Positions 27,208 through 37,722 of a stretch of 64,000 bases of DNA are shown here, one piece after another. The position numbers and the translations under genes are program-made. This stretch comes from Cereibacter azotoformans (lineage in GTDB: Bacteria; Pseudomonadota; Alphaproteobacteria; Rhodobacterales; Rhodobacteraceae), in NCBI GenBank assembly GCA_017599285.1, contig JAGFXX010000001.1, positions 2,694,501 to 2,758,500 of the forward strand, in the 5' to 3' direction. The notes beneath the pieces are model-generated. The model was not told the origin of the DNA. It did not search any database and saw only the letters and a program-made list of their open reading frames with translations. Every line of letters begins with the position of its first letter. The stretch's first letter is position 1.

Positions 27208-28533
27208 ATGGACTGGCTGTGGATGACGGCGGCGGATCTGGGGCGGGGGATCGACGGGGGCCGGATCCATCCGGTCGAACTGGCCGAGGCGTTCCTTGAC
27301 GCCGCGAGCGACCATCCCGAGGCCCCCCGGATCTACGCGCGGCTGACGCCCGAGCGCGCCCGTGGCGAGGCCATGGCCGCGGTCGAGCGTGCCAAGCTCG
27401 GCCTGCGCCGCGGGCCGCTGGATGGGGTGCCTGTCTCGTGGAAGGACCTGTTCGATACGGCAGGGATCCTGACCGAAGCGGGATCGCTGCTGCTGAAGGG
27501 GCGGCGGCCCGAGCGGGACGCCGAGGTGGTCGTGACGGCGACGCTGCAGGGGCTCGTCTGCCTCGGCAAGACCCACATGTCCGAGCTGGCCTTTTCCGGT
27601 CTGGGCCTGAACCCCGTGACCGCCACGCCGCCCTGCATCAACGATCCGGCGGCCGTGCCGGGGGGCTCCTCCTCGGGGGCCGCGGCCTCGGTGGCGTTCG
27701 GCCTGGCGCCCGCCGCCATCGGCTCGGACACCGGCGGGTCGGTGCGCATTCCCGCCGCCTGGAACGACCTGACCGGGCTCAAGACCACCGCCGGCCGGGT
27801 TCCGCTCGGGGGCGCCGTGCCGCTCGCCGCGCGGTTCGATACGGTGGGGCCGCTCGCGCGCAGCGTCGAGGATTGCGCGCTGCTGCTGGCGGCGCTGGAA
27901 GGCGGGCGGGCGCCCGATCTGCGTGGCGCTTCGCTGGCGGGGGCGCGGTTCCTCGTGCTCGAGACGGTCGCGCTCGAGGATCTCCGCGAGGCGCCGGCGC
28001 AGGGTTTCGACGAGGCCGTGGCGCGGCTGGCCCGTGCGGGGGCGCGGACCGAGCGGGGGGACGTGCCCGAGGTGGCCGAGGCGATGGCGCTGGCGGGCCC
28101 GCTCTTCACCGGCGAGGCCTACGGCACCTGGGCCGAGGTGATCGAGGCCGCGCCGCATCTCATGTTTCCGCGCATCCTTGAACGGTTCCGGTCGGGGACT
28201 CATGTCACGGCGGCGGACTATGTGGCCGCCTGGCAGAAGCTCGACCGGCTGCGGGCGGCCTGGAATGCGAAGACGGCGGGGTTTGACGCGGTTCTTGTGC
28301 CGACCTCGCCGATCCTGCCCCCGGATGCGGGTCGGTTGATGACCGACGAGGACTATTATGTCACCGAGAATCTGCTCGCGCTGCGCAACACGCGGATCGG
28401 CAACCTCATGGGGCTGCCGGTCCTGACCCTGCCGACGGGGCAGCCCTCGTGCGGGATCTCGCTCATGGGACAGCCCTTCCGCGAGGAGCGCCTGCTGCGC
28501 CTTGGCGCCGCGGCCGAACGGGCGTTGGGCTGA
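27208..28533 (+). CDS. Amidase signature family hydrolase
   Basis: 441 residues with the complete catalytic triad of the amidase signature family: Lys79 (PVSWKDLFDTAG), cis-Ser154 (PGGSSSG) and nucleophile Ser178 (GSDTGGSVRIPAA). The C-terminal part has the VPTSPILPPDA and GLPVLTLPTG segments of the family. It resembles GatA but lacks a GatCB neighbourhood, so it is probably an independent amidase for an unknown small amide. ATG 27208 with GGGAGAG upstream. Confidence 0.9.
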   Translation: MDWLWMTAADLGRGIDGGRIHPVELAEAFLDAASDHPEAPRIYARLTPERARGEAMAAVERAKLGLRRGPLDGVPVSWKDLFDTAGILTEAGSLLLKGRRPERDAEVVVTATLQGLVCLGKTHMSELAFSGLGLNPVTATPPCINDPAAVPGGSSSGAAASVAFGLAPAAIGSDTGGSVRIPAAWNDLTGLKTTAGRVPLGGAVPLAARFDTVGPLARSVEDCALLLAALEGGRAPDLRGASLAGARFLVLETVALEDLREAPAQGFDEAVARLARAGARTERGDVPEVAEAMALAGPLFTGEAYGTWAEVIEAAPHLMFPRILERFRSGTHVTAADYVAAWQKLDRLRAAWNAKTAGFDAVLVPTSPILPPDAGRLMTDEDYYVTENLLALRNTRIGNLMGLPVLTLPTGQPSCGISLMGQPFREERLLRLGAAAERALG

Positions 28534-28655
28534 GGGGCGAAAAAGCCACAGCGCCGGGCGGGTCCGGGCCGCACCGGCCTTTTTCTGGACCCTCCGGCAA
28601 GTTGCCGCTATCCTGCGACAAACGGGGCGATACGACCCCGATCAAGAGGCAGTAG

Positions 28656-29834
28656 ATGGCATTTCCCGAGCGGTTTTCGAACCTGCCAGATTACGCATTT
28701 CCGCGTCTGCGGAAGCTGTTGGACACGCACGCACCGGGCGGCGAGCCCGTCGCCATGACCATCGGCGAGCCCAGACATCCGATGCCGGAGTTCGTCGGAC
28801 CCGTGCTGGCCGAGACTCTCCAGGGCTTCGCTGTCTATCCGCCGAACGACGGCACGCCCGAGCTGCTGGCCGCGATCGGCGGATGGCTGAAGCGGCGGTA
28901 CCGGGTCGAGGTGGGGCCCGAGCGGCTCATGGTGCTGAATGGCACCCGCGAGGGGCTGTTCAACGCCGCGCTCGCGCTGGTGCCCGAGCAGAAGCGGGGC
29001 AAGCGCCCCGTGGTGCTGATGCCCAACCCCTTTTACCAGGTCTATGCGATGGCCGCGCTCGCCCTGGGGGCGGAGCCGGTCTATGTGCCCGCGCTTGCCT
29101 CGAACGGTTTCCTGCCGGATTACGCGGGCCTGCCCCGCGAGATCCTCGAGCGGACGGCGCTGGCCTATCTCTGCTCGCCCGCCAACCCGCAGGGCTCGGT
29201 CGCCTCGCGCGACTATTGGGCGAGCCTGATGGATCTGGCCGAGGCGCATGATTTCCGCATCTTCGCCGATGAGTGCTATTCCGAGATCTGGCGCACCGCG
29301 CCCCCAGCGGGCGCGCTCGAGGTGGCGGATGCGACGGGCGCGGACCCGGAACGGGTCTTCGTCTTCCACTCGCTGTCCAAGCGCTCGAACCTGCCGGGCC
29401 TGCGTTCGGGCTTTGTCGCCGGCGGGGCAGGGGGGATCGAGCGCATCCGGCAACTCCGGGCCTTTGCGGGCGCGCCGCTGCCCTTGCCCGTGCAGCGCGT
29501 CTCCGAGCGCGCCTGGTCCGACGAGGCGCATGTCGAGGCCAACCGCGCGCTCTATCAGGAGAAGTTCCGCATCGCCGATGCGGTCTTTTCCGGCCTTCAG
29601 GGCTATATGGGCCCCGAGGGAGGCTTTTTCCTCTGGCTGCCCGTCCCGGACGGCGAGGAAGCGGCGCTGAAGCTCTGGACCGAGACCGGGGTGCGGGTTC
29701 TGCCCGGTGCCTATCTCGCCCGCGAGGTCGGCGGAGAGAATCCCGGCAAGGGCTATATCAGGGTCGCCATGGTGGCCCCCAAGGACGAAATGCAGCGCGG
29801 GCTCATGCGGCTTCGCGACTGCCTTTACGGGTGA
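28656..29834 (+). CDS. Class I/II PLP aminotransferase, DapC-like
   Basis: 392 residues of fold-type I aminotransferase: [12 protein letters not shown] (phosphate-binding area), [33 protein letters not shown] and the PLP lysine K242 in [16 protein letters not shown]. The sequence [11 protein letters not shown] and overall pattern match the succinyldiaminopimelate aminotransferase (DapC) group found in Rhodobacterales, so a role in lysine/peptidoglycan precursor synthesis is likely but not proven. Followed 10 bp later by ftsK. Confidence 0.85.
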   Translation: MAFPERFSNLPDYAFPRLRKLLDTHAPGGEPVAMTIGEPRHPMPEFVGPVLAETLQGFAVYPPNDGTPELLAAIGGWLKRRYRVEVGPERLMVLNGTREGLFNAALALVPEQKRGKRPVVLMPNPFYQVYAMAALALGAEPVYVPALASNGFLPDYAGLPREILERTALAYLCSPANPQGSVASRDYWASLMDLAEAHDFRIFADECYSEIWRTAPPAGALEVADATGADPERVFVFHSLSKRSNLPGLRSGFVAGGAGGIERIRQLRAFAGAPLPLPVQRVSERAWSDEAHVEANRALYQEKFRIADAVFSGLQGYMGPEGGFFLWLPVPDGEEAALKLWTETGVRVLPGAYLAREVGGENPGKGYIRVAMVAPKDEMQRGLMRLRDCLYG

Positions 29835-29844
29835 GGACGGTAGC

Positions 29845-32800
29845 ATGGCATCCTATCACGCACGGCAGCGCGACCCGCTTCTGGACCAGAACATGCAGGC
29901 GATGCTGGAACGCCGCGGGCGGGAGTTGCTGGGCATCGGCCTGCTGATCACCGCCTTCGTCTTCATGCTGATGCTGGCCACCTATTCGCCCGAGGATCCC
30001 GGCTGGATGGTCGCCACCGACGAGCCCGCGCAGAACGCGCTGGGCCGGATCGGTGCGGCGATTGCCTCGACGCTGATGATCATCGCGGGCAAGGGCTCGT
30101 GGGGGCTACCGATCGTTTCGGCCGCCTGGGGGGCGCGGTTCCTGCTGCACCGGGGCGAAGAGCGGGCGCTCGGCCGCATCGTCTTTGCCGTCATCGCCGT
30201 CGCGCTGGGCTCGATCTACGCCGCCACCCATGTGCCTGGGCCGGAATGGAGCCATTCCTTCGGTCTGGGCGGCCTTTTCGGCGATACGGTGCTGGGCGCA
30301 CTGATCGAGATCGTGCCGCTGCCGGCCGCCTATGCGCTGAAGCTGCTCTCGCTGCTGGTGGGCGGCGGACTGGTGGCGATGGGGCTTTTCGTCTGCGGCT
30401 TCGATCTGCGCGAGTTGCGCCAGGTGGCGCAGTTCCTGCTGGTGGGACTGGTCGTGACCTACAATGCGGTGCTGCAACTGGCCGGACGCGGCTCGGCGCA
30501 GGCCGCGCAGCTGCTGCAGGAGAAGATCCGCGCCCATCGCGAGGGCCGCGCCGCCGTCGATGCCGCGGCCGTGCGCTCGGATGTCCGGGCCGAGGCGATG
30601 CCGCGTCCGCGCGGCCGCTTCAGCGACCCCGAGCCCGAGCCGGAACCCGCCCCGCGCATGGGCTTTCTGAGCCGCCTCCGTGCCTCGCACCCGGTGGAAG
30701 ACCCCGAGCCGGTGATCGAGGAAGCCGCCTGGGGCCGCCCCGCCACGCTGCGGGCGGACACGACCCGGCCGGCGGCGCTGCGTGCCGAAGGGCTGCGCGC
30801 CGAGCCGCGCTATGCCGAGCCTGCGCCGGCGCCCGCCGCACCGCGCGAGCGGACGGGGCTGCTTGCGCGGGTGCCCCAGATCATCCGGCGCGTCACCGAT
30901 CCCGAGGCCGAACTTGTGGAGCCGAGGCTGTCGGACGCGGCCGCCAACGCCGAGGGCCCGTCCGAGGACCGGATCAAGGCCCGCATCAACGACGTGATCC
31001 GCTCGCGCGTGCGGCAGACCACCGGCCCCCTCTCGCCCATCGCCGCGGCGATCGCCCGCCGCGAGCCGCCGGTGGCGCGCCGCCGCGCCGGGCCGGCGCC
31101 TATGGTGGCCAGCCGCCGTGCGCCGATGGAACTGCCCCCCGAGCCGCCGCTCGTGGCCGGTGCGGGCGAGAAGATCCGTTTCGCCTCGGGCATGGTCGCC
31201 TCGCGCATCCCGGCCTCGGCAACCGCCCGCATTGCGGTGAGCGCGCTTCATGCCTCGGCCGCCGGTGCCGCGCCACGTCTCGTGTCGGAAACCTATCCCG
31301 AGATGGACGAGGTGGAGGAGCCGCTTCTCACCGCGCGCGAGCAGCTTGCCTATACCGACGAGGACGACGACGGCGCTTACGCCGGCTACGAGGAAGAGGC
31401 CGATCAGGAGACGGTGGCCTACGCCGAGGACGAGGCCGCCTGGCTGCCGCACGAGGATTTTGACGACAGCGCCGACTGGGCGGCGGAAGGCGCCGCGCTG
31501 ACGGAGAGCCCGGCCCCCGCGCCGGCCCCGGTGGCGCCCGCGCGGCCGCAACCGGCGCGCCCGCCGGTGGTCGAGGCCCGGCCCAGGCCGCGCTTCGAGG
31601 AGGTGGAGACGGACTACGAACTGCCGCCGCTGTCGCTGCTGGCCTGCCCCTCGACCGTGGTCCGCAACACGCTCTCGGTCGATGCGCTGAAGGAGAATGC
31701 GCGGATGCTCGAGTCCGTGCTCGAGGATTATGGCGTCAAGGGCGAGATCGTGGACGCGCAGGCCGGGCCGGTCGTCACGCTTTATGAACTGGAACCGGCG
31801 CCGGGGCTGAAGGCCAGTCGGGTGATCGGTCTGGCCGATGACATCGCGCGCTCGATGTCGGCGCTTTCGGCCCGCGTCTCGACCGTGCCGGGGCGGACGG
31901 TGATCGGGATCGAACTGCCGAACGCCAGCCGCGAGAAGGTGATCCTGCGCGAGATCCTCGCCGCGCGCGACTTCGGCGACAGCGCGATGCGGCTGCCGCT
32001 GGCGCTCGGCAAGGACATCGCGGGCCGGCCTGTGGTCGCAAACCTCGCCAAGATGCCCCACCTGCTGATCGCCGGGACCACCGGCTCGGGCAAGTCGGTG
32101 GCGATCAACACGATGATCCTCAGCCTCCTCTACAAGCTCACGCCCGAGGAATGCCGGCTGATCATGATCGACCCGAAGATGCTGGAACTGTCGGTCTATG
32201 ACGGCATCCCGCATCTGCTCTCGCCCGTGGTGACCGATCCGAAGAAGGCGGTCGTGGCCCTGAAATGGGTCGTGGGCGAGATGGAGGAGCGCTACCGCAA
32301 GATGTCGAAGCTCGGCGTCCGCAACATCGAGGGCTACAACGGCCGCGTGGCCGAGGCGCTCGAAAAGGGCGAGATGTTCAAGCGGACCATCCAGACCGGC
32401 TTCGACGAGGACACCGGCGAGCCGGTGTTCGAGACCGAGGACCTGCAGCCGGTCAAGCTGCCCTTCATCGTCGTCGTGGTGGACGAGATGGCCGACCTGA
32501 TGATGGTGGCCGGCAAGGAGATCGAGGCCTGCATCCAGCGCCTCGCGCAGATGGCGCGGGCCTCCGGCATCCACCTGATCATGGCGACGCAGCGGCCTTC
32601 GGTCGATGTCATCACCGGCACGATCAAGGCGAACTTCCCCACCCGGATCAGCTTCCAGGTCACCTCGAAGATCGACAGCCGCACGATCCTGGGCGAGCAG
32701 GGGGCCGAGCAGCTGCTGGGCATGGGCGACATGCTCTACATGGCGGGCGGGGCCAAGATCACCCGCATCCACGGCCCCTTCGTCAGCGACGAGGAGGTAG

Positions 32801-33120
32801 AAGAGATCGTCAACCACCTCAAGAGCTTCGGCCCGCCGAAATACATGTCGGGCGTGGTGGAAGGCCCCGAGGACGAGCGGGCGGACGATATCGACGCGGT
32901 TCTGGGCCTGGGTGGGAACTCGGATTCCGAGGATGCGCTTTACGATCAGGCGGTGGCCATCGTCGCGAAGGACCGCAAATGCTCGACCTCCTACATCCAG
33001 CGCAAGCTGGGCATCGGCTACAACAAGGCCGCGCGCCTCGTCGAGCAGATGGAGGAGCAGGGCGTTGTGACGGCCGCCAACCATGTGGGCAAGCGCGAGA
33101 TCCTCTTGCCCGAGCAATGA
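29845..33120 (+). CDS. ftsK: DNA translocase FtsK
   Basis: Septum-bound DNA pump coordinating chromosome segregation with division. 1,091 residues: four N-terminal membrane helices (about 25-200), a long low-complexity Pro/Ala/Glu linker (about 215-600), the motor domain with [12 protein letters not shown] (about 743), Walker [16 protein letters not shown] (about 877) and [31 protein letters not shown], and the winged-helix gamma domain (about 1025-1091) that reads KOPS. All standard parts are present. It lies 10 bp after the aminotransferase and 90 bp before lolA. Confidence 0.97.
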   Translation: MASYHARQRDPLLDQNMQAMLERRGRELLGIGLLITAFVFMLMLATYSPEDPGWMVATDEPAQNALGRIGAAIASTLMIIAGKGSWGLPIVSAAWGARFLLHRGEERALGRIVFAVIAVALGSIYAATHVPGPEWSHSFGLGGLFGDTVLGALIEIVPLPAAYALKLLSLLVGGGLVAMGLFVCGFDLRELRQVAQFLLVGLVVTYNAVLQLAGRGSAQAAQLLQEKIRAHREGRAAVDAAAVRSDVRAEAMPRPRGRFSDPEPEPEPAPRMGFLSRLRASHPVEDPEPVIEEAAWGRPATLRADTTRPAALRAEGLRAEPRYAEPAPAPAAPRERTGLLARVPQIIRRVTDPEAELVEPRLSDAAANAEGPSEDRIKARINDVIRSRVRQTTGPLSPIAAAIARREPPVARRRAGPAPMVASRRAPMELPPEPPLVAGAGEKIRFASGMVASRIPASATARIAVSALHASAAGAAPRLVSETYPEMDEVEEPLLTAREQLAYTDEDDDGAYAGYEEEADQETVAYAEDEAAWLPHEDFDDSADWAAEGAALTESPAPAPAPVAPARPQPARPPVVEARPRPRFEEVETDYELPPLSLLACPSTVVRNTLSVDALKENARMLESVLEDYGVKGEIVDAQAGPVVTLYELEPAPGLKASRVIGLADDIARSMSALSARVSTVPGRTVIGIELPNASREKVILREILAARDFGDSAMRLPLALGKDIAGRPVVANLAKMPHLLIAGTTGSGKSVAINTMILSLLYKLTPEECRLIMIDPKMLELSVYDGIPHLLSPVVTDPKKAVVALKWVVGEMEERYRKMSKLGVRNIEGYNGRVAEALEKGEMFKRTIQTGFDEDTGEPVFETEDLQPVKLPFIVVVVDEMADLMMVAGKEIEACIQRLAQMARASGIHLIMATQRPSVDVITGTIKANFPTRISFQVTSKIDSRTILGEQGAEQLLGMGDMLYMAGGAKITRIHGPFVSDEEVEEIVNHLKSFGPPKYMSGVVEGPEDERADDIDAVLGLGGNSDSEDALYDQAVAIVAKDRKCSTSYIQRKLGIGYNKAARLVEQMEEQGVVTAANHVGKREILLPEQ

Positions 33121-33209
33121 GACCGGCCCGGCCGGCCTGAAACCTTCCTCGCCGCAACGTGAAGGCGGCGGGGATGCGCAGCCCAGGGGGAGCGACTAGC
33201 TTCATCACC

Positions 33210-33812
33210 ATGAAACCCATGCGTCTGATCCTCGCCCCTCTGGCGCTTCTCGCCCTCGCGCTGCCTGCGGCGGCCGAGAAGATCCCGCTTTCGACGATCT
33301 CGGCCTATCTCAACCGGCTGAGCACGGCGGAAGCCGACTTCACACAGGTCAATGCCGACGGCTCGATGTCCACCGGCCGGCTCTTCATCAAGCGCCCGGG
33401 CCGCGTGCGGTTCGAATATGCGCCGCCCGAGCGGAGCCTCGTGATGGCGGGGGGCGGACAGGTGGCGATCTTCGACGCCAAGTCGAACCAGCCGCCCGAG
33501 CAATATCCACTGAGCCGGACGCCGCTGAGCCTGATCCTCGCGCAGAACATCGACCTGGGCCGCGCGCGCACGGTGGTGGGCCACCGCGAGGACAGGAACA
33601 CGACGCGCGTCGTGGCGCAGGATCCGGCGCATCCCGAATATGGCACGATCGAGATGGTCTTCACCGCCAATCCGGTGGCGCTGCGTCAGTGGGTCATCAC
33701 GGATGACGCCGGCAGCCAGACGACGGTGATCCTCGGAGAGATGTCTCAGGGCGGAAACCTGCCGGCCTCGCTCTTCAGCATCCAGTCCGAGGCCGCCAGG
33801 CGCGCGCGCTGA
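33210..33812 (+). CDS. lolA: Outer-membrane lipoprotein carrier LolA-like protein
   Basis: Periplasmic shuttle for lipoproteins between LolCDE and the outer membrane. 200 residues with a signal peptide (MKPMRLILAPLALLALALPAAA) and the LolA pattern: ISAYLNRLSTAEADFTQVN, GRLFIKRPGRVRFEYAPPE, VAIFDAKSNQPPEQYPL, TPLSLILAQNIDL, IEMVFTANPVALRQWVI. The ftsK-lolA order is common in proteobacteria, which supports the call. No strong ribosome site precedes the chosen ATG; ATG 33219 is an alternative with the same product after signal cleavage. Confidence 0.9.
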   Translation: MKPMRLILAPLALLALALPAAAEKIPLSTISAYLNRLSTAEADFTQVNADGSMSTGRLFIKRPGRVRFEYAPPERSLVMAGGGQVAIFDAKSNQPPEQYPLSRTPLSLILAQNIDLGRARTVVGHREDRNTTRVVAQDPAHPEYGTIEMVFTANPVALRQWVITDDAGSQTTVILGEMSQGGNLPASLFSIQSEAARRAR

Positions 33813-33830
33813 GCGACCTCGGCGCCGCCA

Positions 33831-34412
33831 TCAGCGGCGGCAGGAGGCGAGTTGTGCGCGGTAACGCTGCTCGCGCTCGCCGACCCGCTTGGAGACGGCG
33901 ATCAGCCACGGCTTGCCGTTCTGGCTGCCGCGAGCGTAGCCGGTCCGGCCCTCGTGATAGGCCAGATACTGGTTGGTCGCGTCCCACTTGGGGATGCCGA
34001 GGCGGCGCGTCGTGCCGTCCATGTACCACCCCATGAAGTCGGTCGCATCCTCGATGCGGTCGCGGCGGGCCCGGCGCTTGTTGCGCTCGGCCATATATTC
34101 CTCCCAGGTGCCGTCAAGCGCCTGGCTGTAGCCATAGGCCGAGCTTTGCCGGCCCATCGGGATGATCCCGAGGAGAAATTGATGCGGCGTGCGCGCATTT
34201 CCGATGAACTTGGATTCCTGGTGAATCGTCGCCATCTGCACCGACACCGGGATTCCCCAGCGGCGCTCGGTGGCCTTCATGGCGCGATAATATTGCGGCC
34301 GTTCGGCGACGATGCTGCAGGCGTTTTCCAGATCGCGCGGCGGGGAATAGCGCCCGCCGCCGCAGGAGGCCAGAAAGACCAGCAGTATGGCCGCGCGGAG
34401 AAGTCTGCTCAT
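33831..34412 (-). CDS. Lytic-transglycosylase-like (SLT) lipoprotein
   Basis: 193 residues; lipoprotein signal with lipobox FLASC. An SLT-like lysozyme fold follows: WGIPVSVQMATIHQESKFIGNAR, where the Glu in HQESK is the expected catalytic residue, then SSAYGYSQALDGTWEEYM and TNQYLAYHEGRTGYARG. Such proteins cut glycan strands of peptidoglycan during growth. GAGGGG lies 3-4 nt before the ATG. Convergent with lolA (18-bp gap). Confidence 0.85.
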   Translation of the reverse strand: MSRLLRAAILLVFLASCGGGRYSPPRDLENACSIVAERPQYYRAMKATERRWGIPVSVQMATIHQESKFIGNARTPHQFLLGIIPMGRQSSAYGYSQALDGTWEEYMAERNKRRARRDRIEDATDFMGWYMDGTTRRLGIPKWDATNQYLAYHEGRTGYARGSQNGKPWLIAVSKRVGEREQRYRAQLASCRR

Positions 34413-34685
34413 CTGCCCCTCGCGTGTTCTCTTTTGCCGAAGGTTAGGGCAATTCCGCCGGGGAGGAAATGGCTGCGGCCGCGTCCCTTATCAGAAAAAC
34501 GCGAGGCGCTGGAACTGTCGCGGGATCTTGCCATTGACCTCTGCGACAGGCCGGATCAGTGACGGCCGGCGGTGGGAACCTGTTCCCGGACGGTCCGGCG
34601 CCACACACTGTTTCCTGTCCGGCGCGGGGTCGAGGTGGACAAATGGATGGCAGGCGGAATAATGGAGGGGTCGGGGGTGCGTGAC

Positions 34686-35012
34686 ATGCTCAAGACAGAG
34701 GCGAAATATCATCTGGGACAGGTGCTCCGTCATCGGAAGCATCCTTTCCGGGGCGTTGTCTTCGACGTGGACGCGATGTTTTCCAACACCGAGGAATGGT
34801 ATGACGCCATCCCCGAGGAGAGCCGCCCGTCGCGCGACCAGCCCTTCTATCACCTGCTCGCCGAGAACGAGCAGAGCTACTACGTCGCCTATGTCTCCGA
34901 ACAGAACCTCGTGCCCGACGACACGGGCGAGCCGGTGGAGCATCCCGACCTTGCCGAGCTGTTCGGCGAGTTCGAGGACGGCCGCTATCCGCTTCAGTTC
35001 CAGTTCAACTGA
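34686..35012 (+). CDS. hspQ: Heat shock protein HspQ
   Basis: HspQ is a hemimethylated-DNA-binding-domain protein; in E. coli it promotes degradation of denatured DnaA and acts as a Lon activator. 108 residues covering KYHLGQVLRHRKHPFRGVVFDVDAMF, the central TEEWYDAIPEESRPSRDQPFYHLLAE and ...YVAYVSEQNLVPDD, all strongly conserved. The start may really be GTG 34677, three codons earlier, since GGAGGGG is 6 nt before that codon and ~15 nt before the ATG. Confidence 0.92.
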   Translation: MLKTEAKYHLGQVLRHRKHPFRGVVFDVDAMFSNTEEWYDAIPEESRPSRDQPFYHLLAENEQSYYVAYVSEQNLVPDDTGEPVEHPDLAELFGEFEDGRYPLQFQFN

Positions 35013-35039
35013 CCGTCAGGGACCCCTGAGGGCGACGGC

Positions 35040-36617
35040 TCAGTAACCCAGCGCGCAGCCGTCCTTGCGCGGGTCGGACGCGCCGACCAGAACGCCATCC
35101 TCGCCGATCAGGATCGCCTGCGCCCCGCCGATCGGCTCGTCGGGGATGCGGACATCGTGGCCCATGGCGGCGAGGGCGGCGCGCACCGGGTCGGGATAGC
35201 CGCGCTCGACCAGCATCCCGTCGGGGCCCGAGAAGCTGCGCGGCGCGTCGATCGCCTCCTGCGGGTCGAGCCCGAAATCCACGAGGTTCGAGACGAGCCG
35301 GGCGTGGCCGGCCGGCTGGTAGGCGCCCCCCATGACGCCGAACGGCATCACGAGCCGCCCGTCCCGCCGGATCATCCCCGGAATGATCGTATGCATCGGG
35401 CGCTTGCCGCCCATCGCCTCGTTCGGGTGGCCCTGTGTGAGGCAGAAGCCGGCGCCGCGGTTCTGGAAGTTGATGCCGAAGCGCGCGGAGGCGAGGCCGG
35501 ACCCGAAGCTGTGATAGACCGAGCAGATCAGTGACACGGCCATCCGGTCACGGTCCACCACGGTCAGATAGACCGTCTCGCGGTGCACCGATTCGGACAG
35601 GGGCGCGGCCGAGGGCATGGCGCGGGTGCGGTCGATCAGGCCGGCGAGCTGCTCGGCCGTTCGGGGCGAGAGCATATGGGCAAGGCGGCTCATGTGCGAG
35701 GGATCGGCCATGAAGCGGTTGCGCGCGTCATAGGCCAGCTTCGCGGCCTCGGCCTCGAGATGGGCGCGCTCGGCGCCAAACGGATCGAGAGACGCCACGT
35801 CGAAATGCGCAAGGATGTTCAGCATCAGGATCGCCGTGGCACCCTGGCCGTTGGGCGGATGCTCCACCACTTCGACGCCCCGGTAGTGGCCCGAGATCGG
35901 CTCGCCATAGGTGCAGGCGGTGGCGGCGAAATCCTCGAGGGTGTGGGTTCCGCCGGCCGAGCGGAGCGAGGTCACCATGTCCTCGGCCACCTCGCCCTCG
36001 TAGAAGCCGGCCCGTCCCTGGGCCGCGATTCGGCGCAGCACCTCGGCCTGCCCCGGGGCGCGGAAGATCTGCCCGACGCGCGGGGCGGCGCCGTCGAAGA
36101 GGTAATACTGCCGCGCCGCGCCCTGCAGCTTGGGTTCGGCCACGGCCCAGTCGGCGGCGGTGCGGGGGGCGACGGGAACGCCCTCCTCGGCGTAGCGGAT
36201 GGCGGGGGCCAGAACCTGCGCCAGATCGAGGTTGCCCCAGTCGGCCGAGAGGCGGCAGAAGGCATCGACCGCGCCCGGCACCGTCACCGACTCGGGCCCG
36301 TGCAGCGGCACGACCTCGTGCCCCTTCTCGCGCATCAGGGCGGCCGAGAGGCCGGCGGGCGCGCGGCCCGATCCGTTGAGGGCCACGATCCGCTCTTCGC
36401 CGGGCGGCTTCAGCAGCACGAAGCAGTCGCCACCGATCCCGGTCATCTGCGGCTCGCAGATCCCCAACAGAACGCCCGCGCCGATGGCCGCATCGGCCGC
36501 ATTGCCCCCCGCCTGCAGGATGTCGAGGGCGACCTTGGAGGCCAGAGGATGGGACGTGGCGCAAAGGCCGTTGCTGGCATGAACGGCCGAGCGGCCCGGA
36601 AGCTGGAAATCGCGCAT
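35040..36617 (-). CDS. ggt: Gamma-glutamyltransferase family Ntn-hydrolase
   Basis: 525-residue proenzyme that should autocleave before a Thr nucleophile. The N-terminal domain has SNGLCATSHPLAS and LQAGGNAADAAIGAGVLLGICEPQMTGIGGDCF; the nucleophile region is RETVYLTVVDRD with Thr348 as likely new N-terminus. Classical enzymes have Thr-Thr-His there, here Thr-Val-Tyr, and no signal peptide is evident, so a cytoplasmic relative (for example oxamate amidohydrolase-like) is possible. GGAGGA precedes the ATG. Family sure; substrate not. Confidence 0.88.
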   Translation of the reverse strand: MRDFQLPGRSAVHASNGLCATSHPLASKVALDILQAGGNAADAAIGAGVLLGICEPQMTGIGGDCFVLLKPPGEERIVALNGSGRAPAGLSAALMREKGHEVVPLHGPESVTVPGAVDAFCRLSADWGNLDLAQVLAPAIRYAEEGVPVAPRTAADWAVAEPKLQGAARQYYLFDGAAPRVGQIFRAPGQAEVLRRIAAQGRAGFYEGEVAEDMVTSLRSAGGTHTLEDFAATACTYGEPISGHYRGVEVVEHPPNGQGATAILMLNILAHFDVASLDPFGAERAHLEAEAAKLAYDARNRFMADPSHMSRLAHMLSPRTAEQLAGLIDRTRAMPSAAPLSESVHRETVYLTVVDRDRMAVSLICSVYHSFGSGLASARFGINFQNRGAGFCLTQGHPNEAMGGKRPMHTIIPGMIRRDGRLVMPFGVMGGAYQPAGHARLVSNLVDFGLDPQEAIDAPRSFSGPDGMLVERGYPDPVRAALAAMGHDVRIPDEPIGGAQAILIGEDGVLVGASDPRKDGCALGY

Positions 36618-36825
36618 GTCATCCTCCTGATCGGGAGGAGCCTAGAAGCCCGCGCCGGAATTTCCAAGATGAGAACCTCGGCGCCGGACCAGGTGGGGGA
36701 CGGGGAAACCCGGCGCCGAGGGAAGCGTGGAGTCGCTACAGGATCAGCCTGCGCGGCGGGTGGGGCGGATTCGCAGCCGGAATCCGGCCAAATTGCGGTC
36801 TTCTGCGATCCGGCGTGCGGGCCCA

Positions 36826-37275
36826 TCATGGGCAACAGTCGGCCTCGGCGGGGCCGAGGCGGAAGGTCAGGCGGTTCACGCCGTTCTCGTTGCGGTAGGC
36901 GAGGTCGCGCGCCAGGGCCCGGATGATGGGCCAGCCGAACCCGCCCTCGGCCAGCGGCGGTGCAGCACCCGCCCGCAGGTCGCGCCGGGGCGGCAGCGTC
37001 CGGCCCGCCATCGGCCGACCGCGATCGACGATCTCGCAGGCCAGCCGCCCGCGCCGGAGCGCGAGCGACACCTCGATCTCGCCCTTCCCGTCGCCATAGG
37101 CATGTTCCACGCAATTGTTCAGCACCTCGGCCAGCAGGATCTCGGCGTTGAGCCTGTCTTCCTGCGGCAGAGAGCGGATCACGGGCGAGCCGACGAGGGA
37201 GGCCAACGCCTCGCGCACCGCGAGCGGAGCACTGGGCAGCGTGATGCGGCTGCTGAGGCCTCGGTCACAAGGCAT
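36826..37275 (-). CDS. Anti-sigma factor serine kinase (RsbW/SpoIIAB-like)
   Basis: 149 residues of the GHKL ATPase fold: LLAEVLNNCVEHAYGDGKG is the N-box (Asn and Glu for Mg-ATP), EIVDRGRPM the G1 box, and GGFGWPIIRALARDLAYRN the G2 region. Such kinases bind a sigma factor or other target and phosphorylate a STAS antagonist. Its start overlaps the STAS gene by 11 bp, so both are co-translated. No sigma factor gene is adjacent. Confidence 0.85.
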   Translation of the reverse strand: MPCDRGLSSRITLPSAPLAVREALASLVGSPVIRSLPQEDRLNAEILLAEVLNNCVEHAYGDGKGEIEVSLALRRGRLACEIVDRGRPMAGRTLPPRRDLRAGAAPPLAEGGFGWPIIRALARDLAYRNENGVNRLTFRLGPAEADCCP

Positions 37276-37588
37276 CGCTCACCCGTTCGTGGATCGTGAA
37301 GACCCTATCCATCCGGGTGAGCCGGAACACCTTCTGCACGACCGGGCCAAGTGCCGCCAGTTCAAGACGCCGATCCGGCCCGAGCAGCTTCATCACCGAC
37401 ACGACCGCGCCAAGCCCGCTGCTGTCGAGGAATGTCACGCGGGAAAGATCGAGCAGAACGCGCGGGCAGGGCGCCGCCACCAGTTCGCGCATCCTGTCCT
37501 TGAACTGGATCGCGCTCGCCGCATCAATCCGCTCTTCCTGAACGCGCACCACCAGAAGGTCTCCGCGTGCTTCCGCCTCGAGGTTCAT
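37265..37588 (-). CDS. STAS-domain anti-sigma factor antagonist (RsbV/SpoIIAA-like)
   Basis: 107 residues of a single STAS domain: VVRVQEERIDAASAIQFKDRM, RVLLDLSRVTFLDSSGLGAVV (phosphorylatable Ser56/57) and MDRVFTIHERVSDAL. Unphosphorylated, it would release the partner of the kinase encoded just downstream. AGGAGC precedes its ATG. The pair forms a partner-switch module whose output is unknown. Confidence 0.9.
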   Translation of the reverse strand: MNLEAEARGDLLVVRVQEERIDAASAIQFKDRMRELVAAPCPRVLLDLSRVTFLDSSGLGAVVSVMKLLGPDRRLELAALGPVVQKVFRLTRMDRVFTIHERVSDAL

Positions 37589-37722
37589 CGCCAGCTCCTG
37601 TTCTCCGCCGACGCAGGCTAGGGCCCATCCGTTGACATTCGGTAACCGGCGGCTTCCGTTCCGGTCGCGGCGGGCCTATCCTGCCCGCCCGGCCGCATCC
37701 GCGGCGGCACCCTGGAGGGAAC

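Noticed and set aside
30106..33117. A 1,000-codon antisense frame opposite ftsK
   Set aside because: Same antisense artefact; ftsK motifs are complete on the plus strand.
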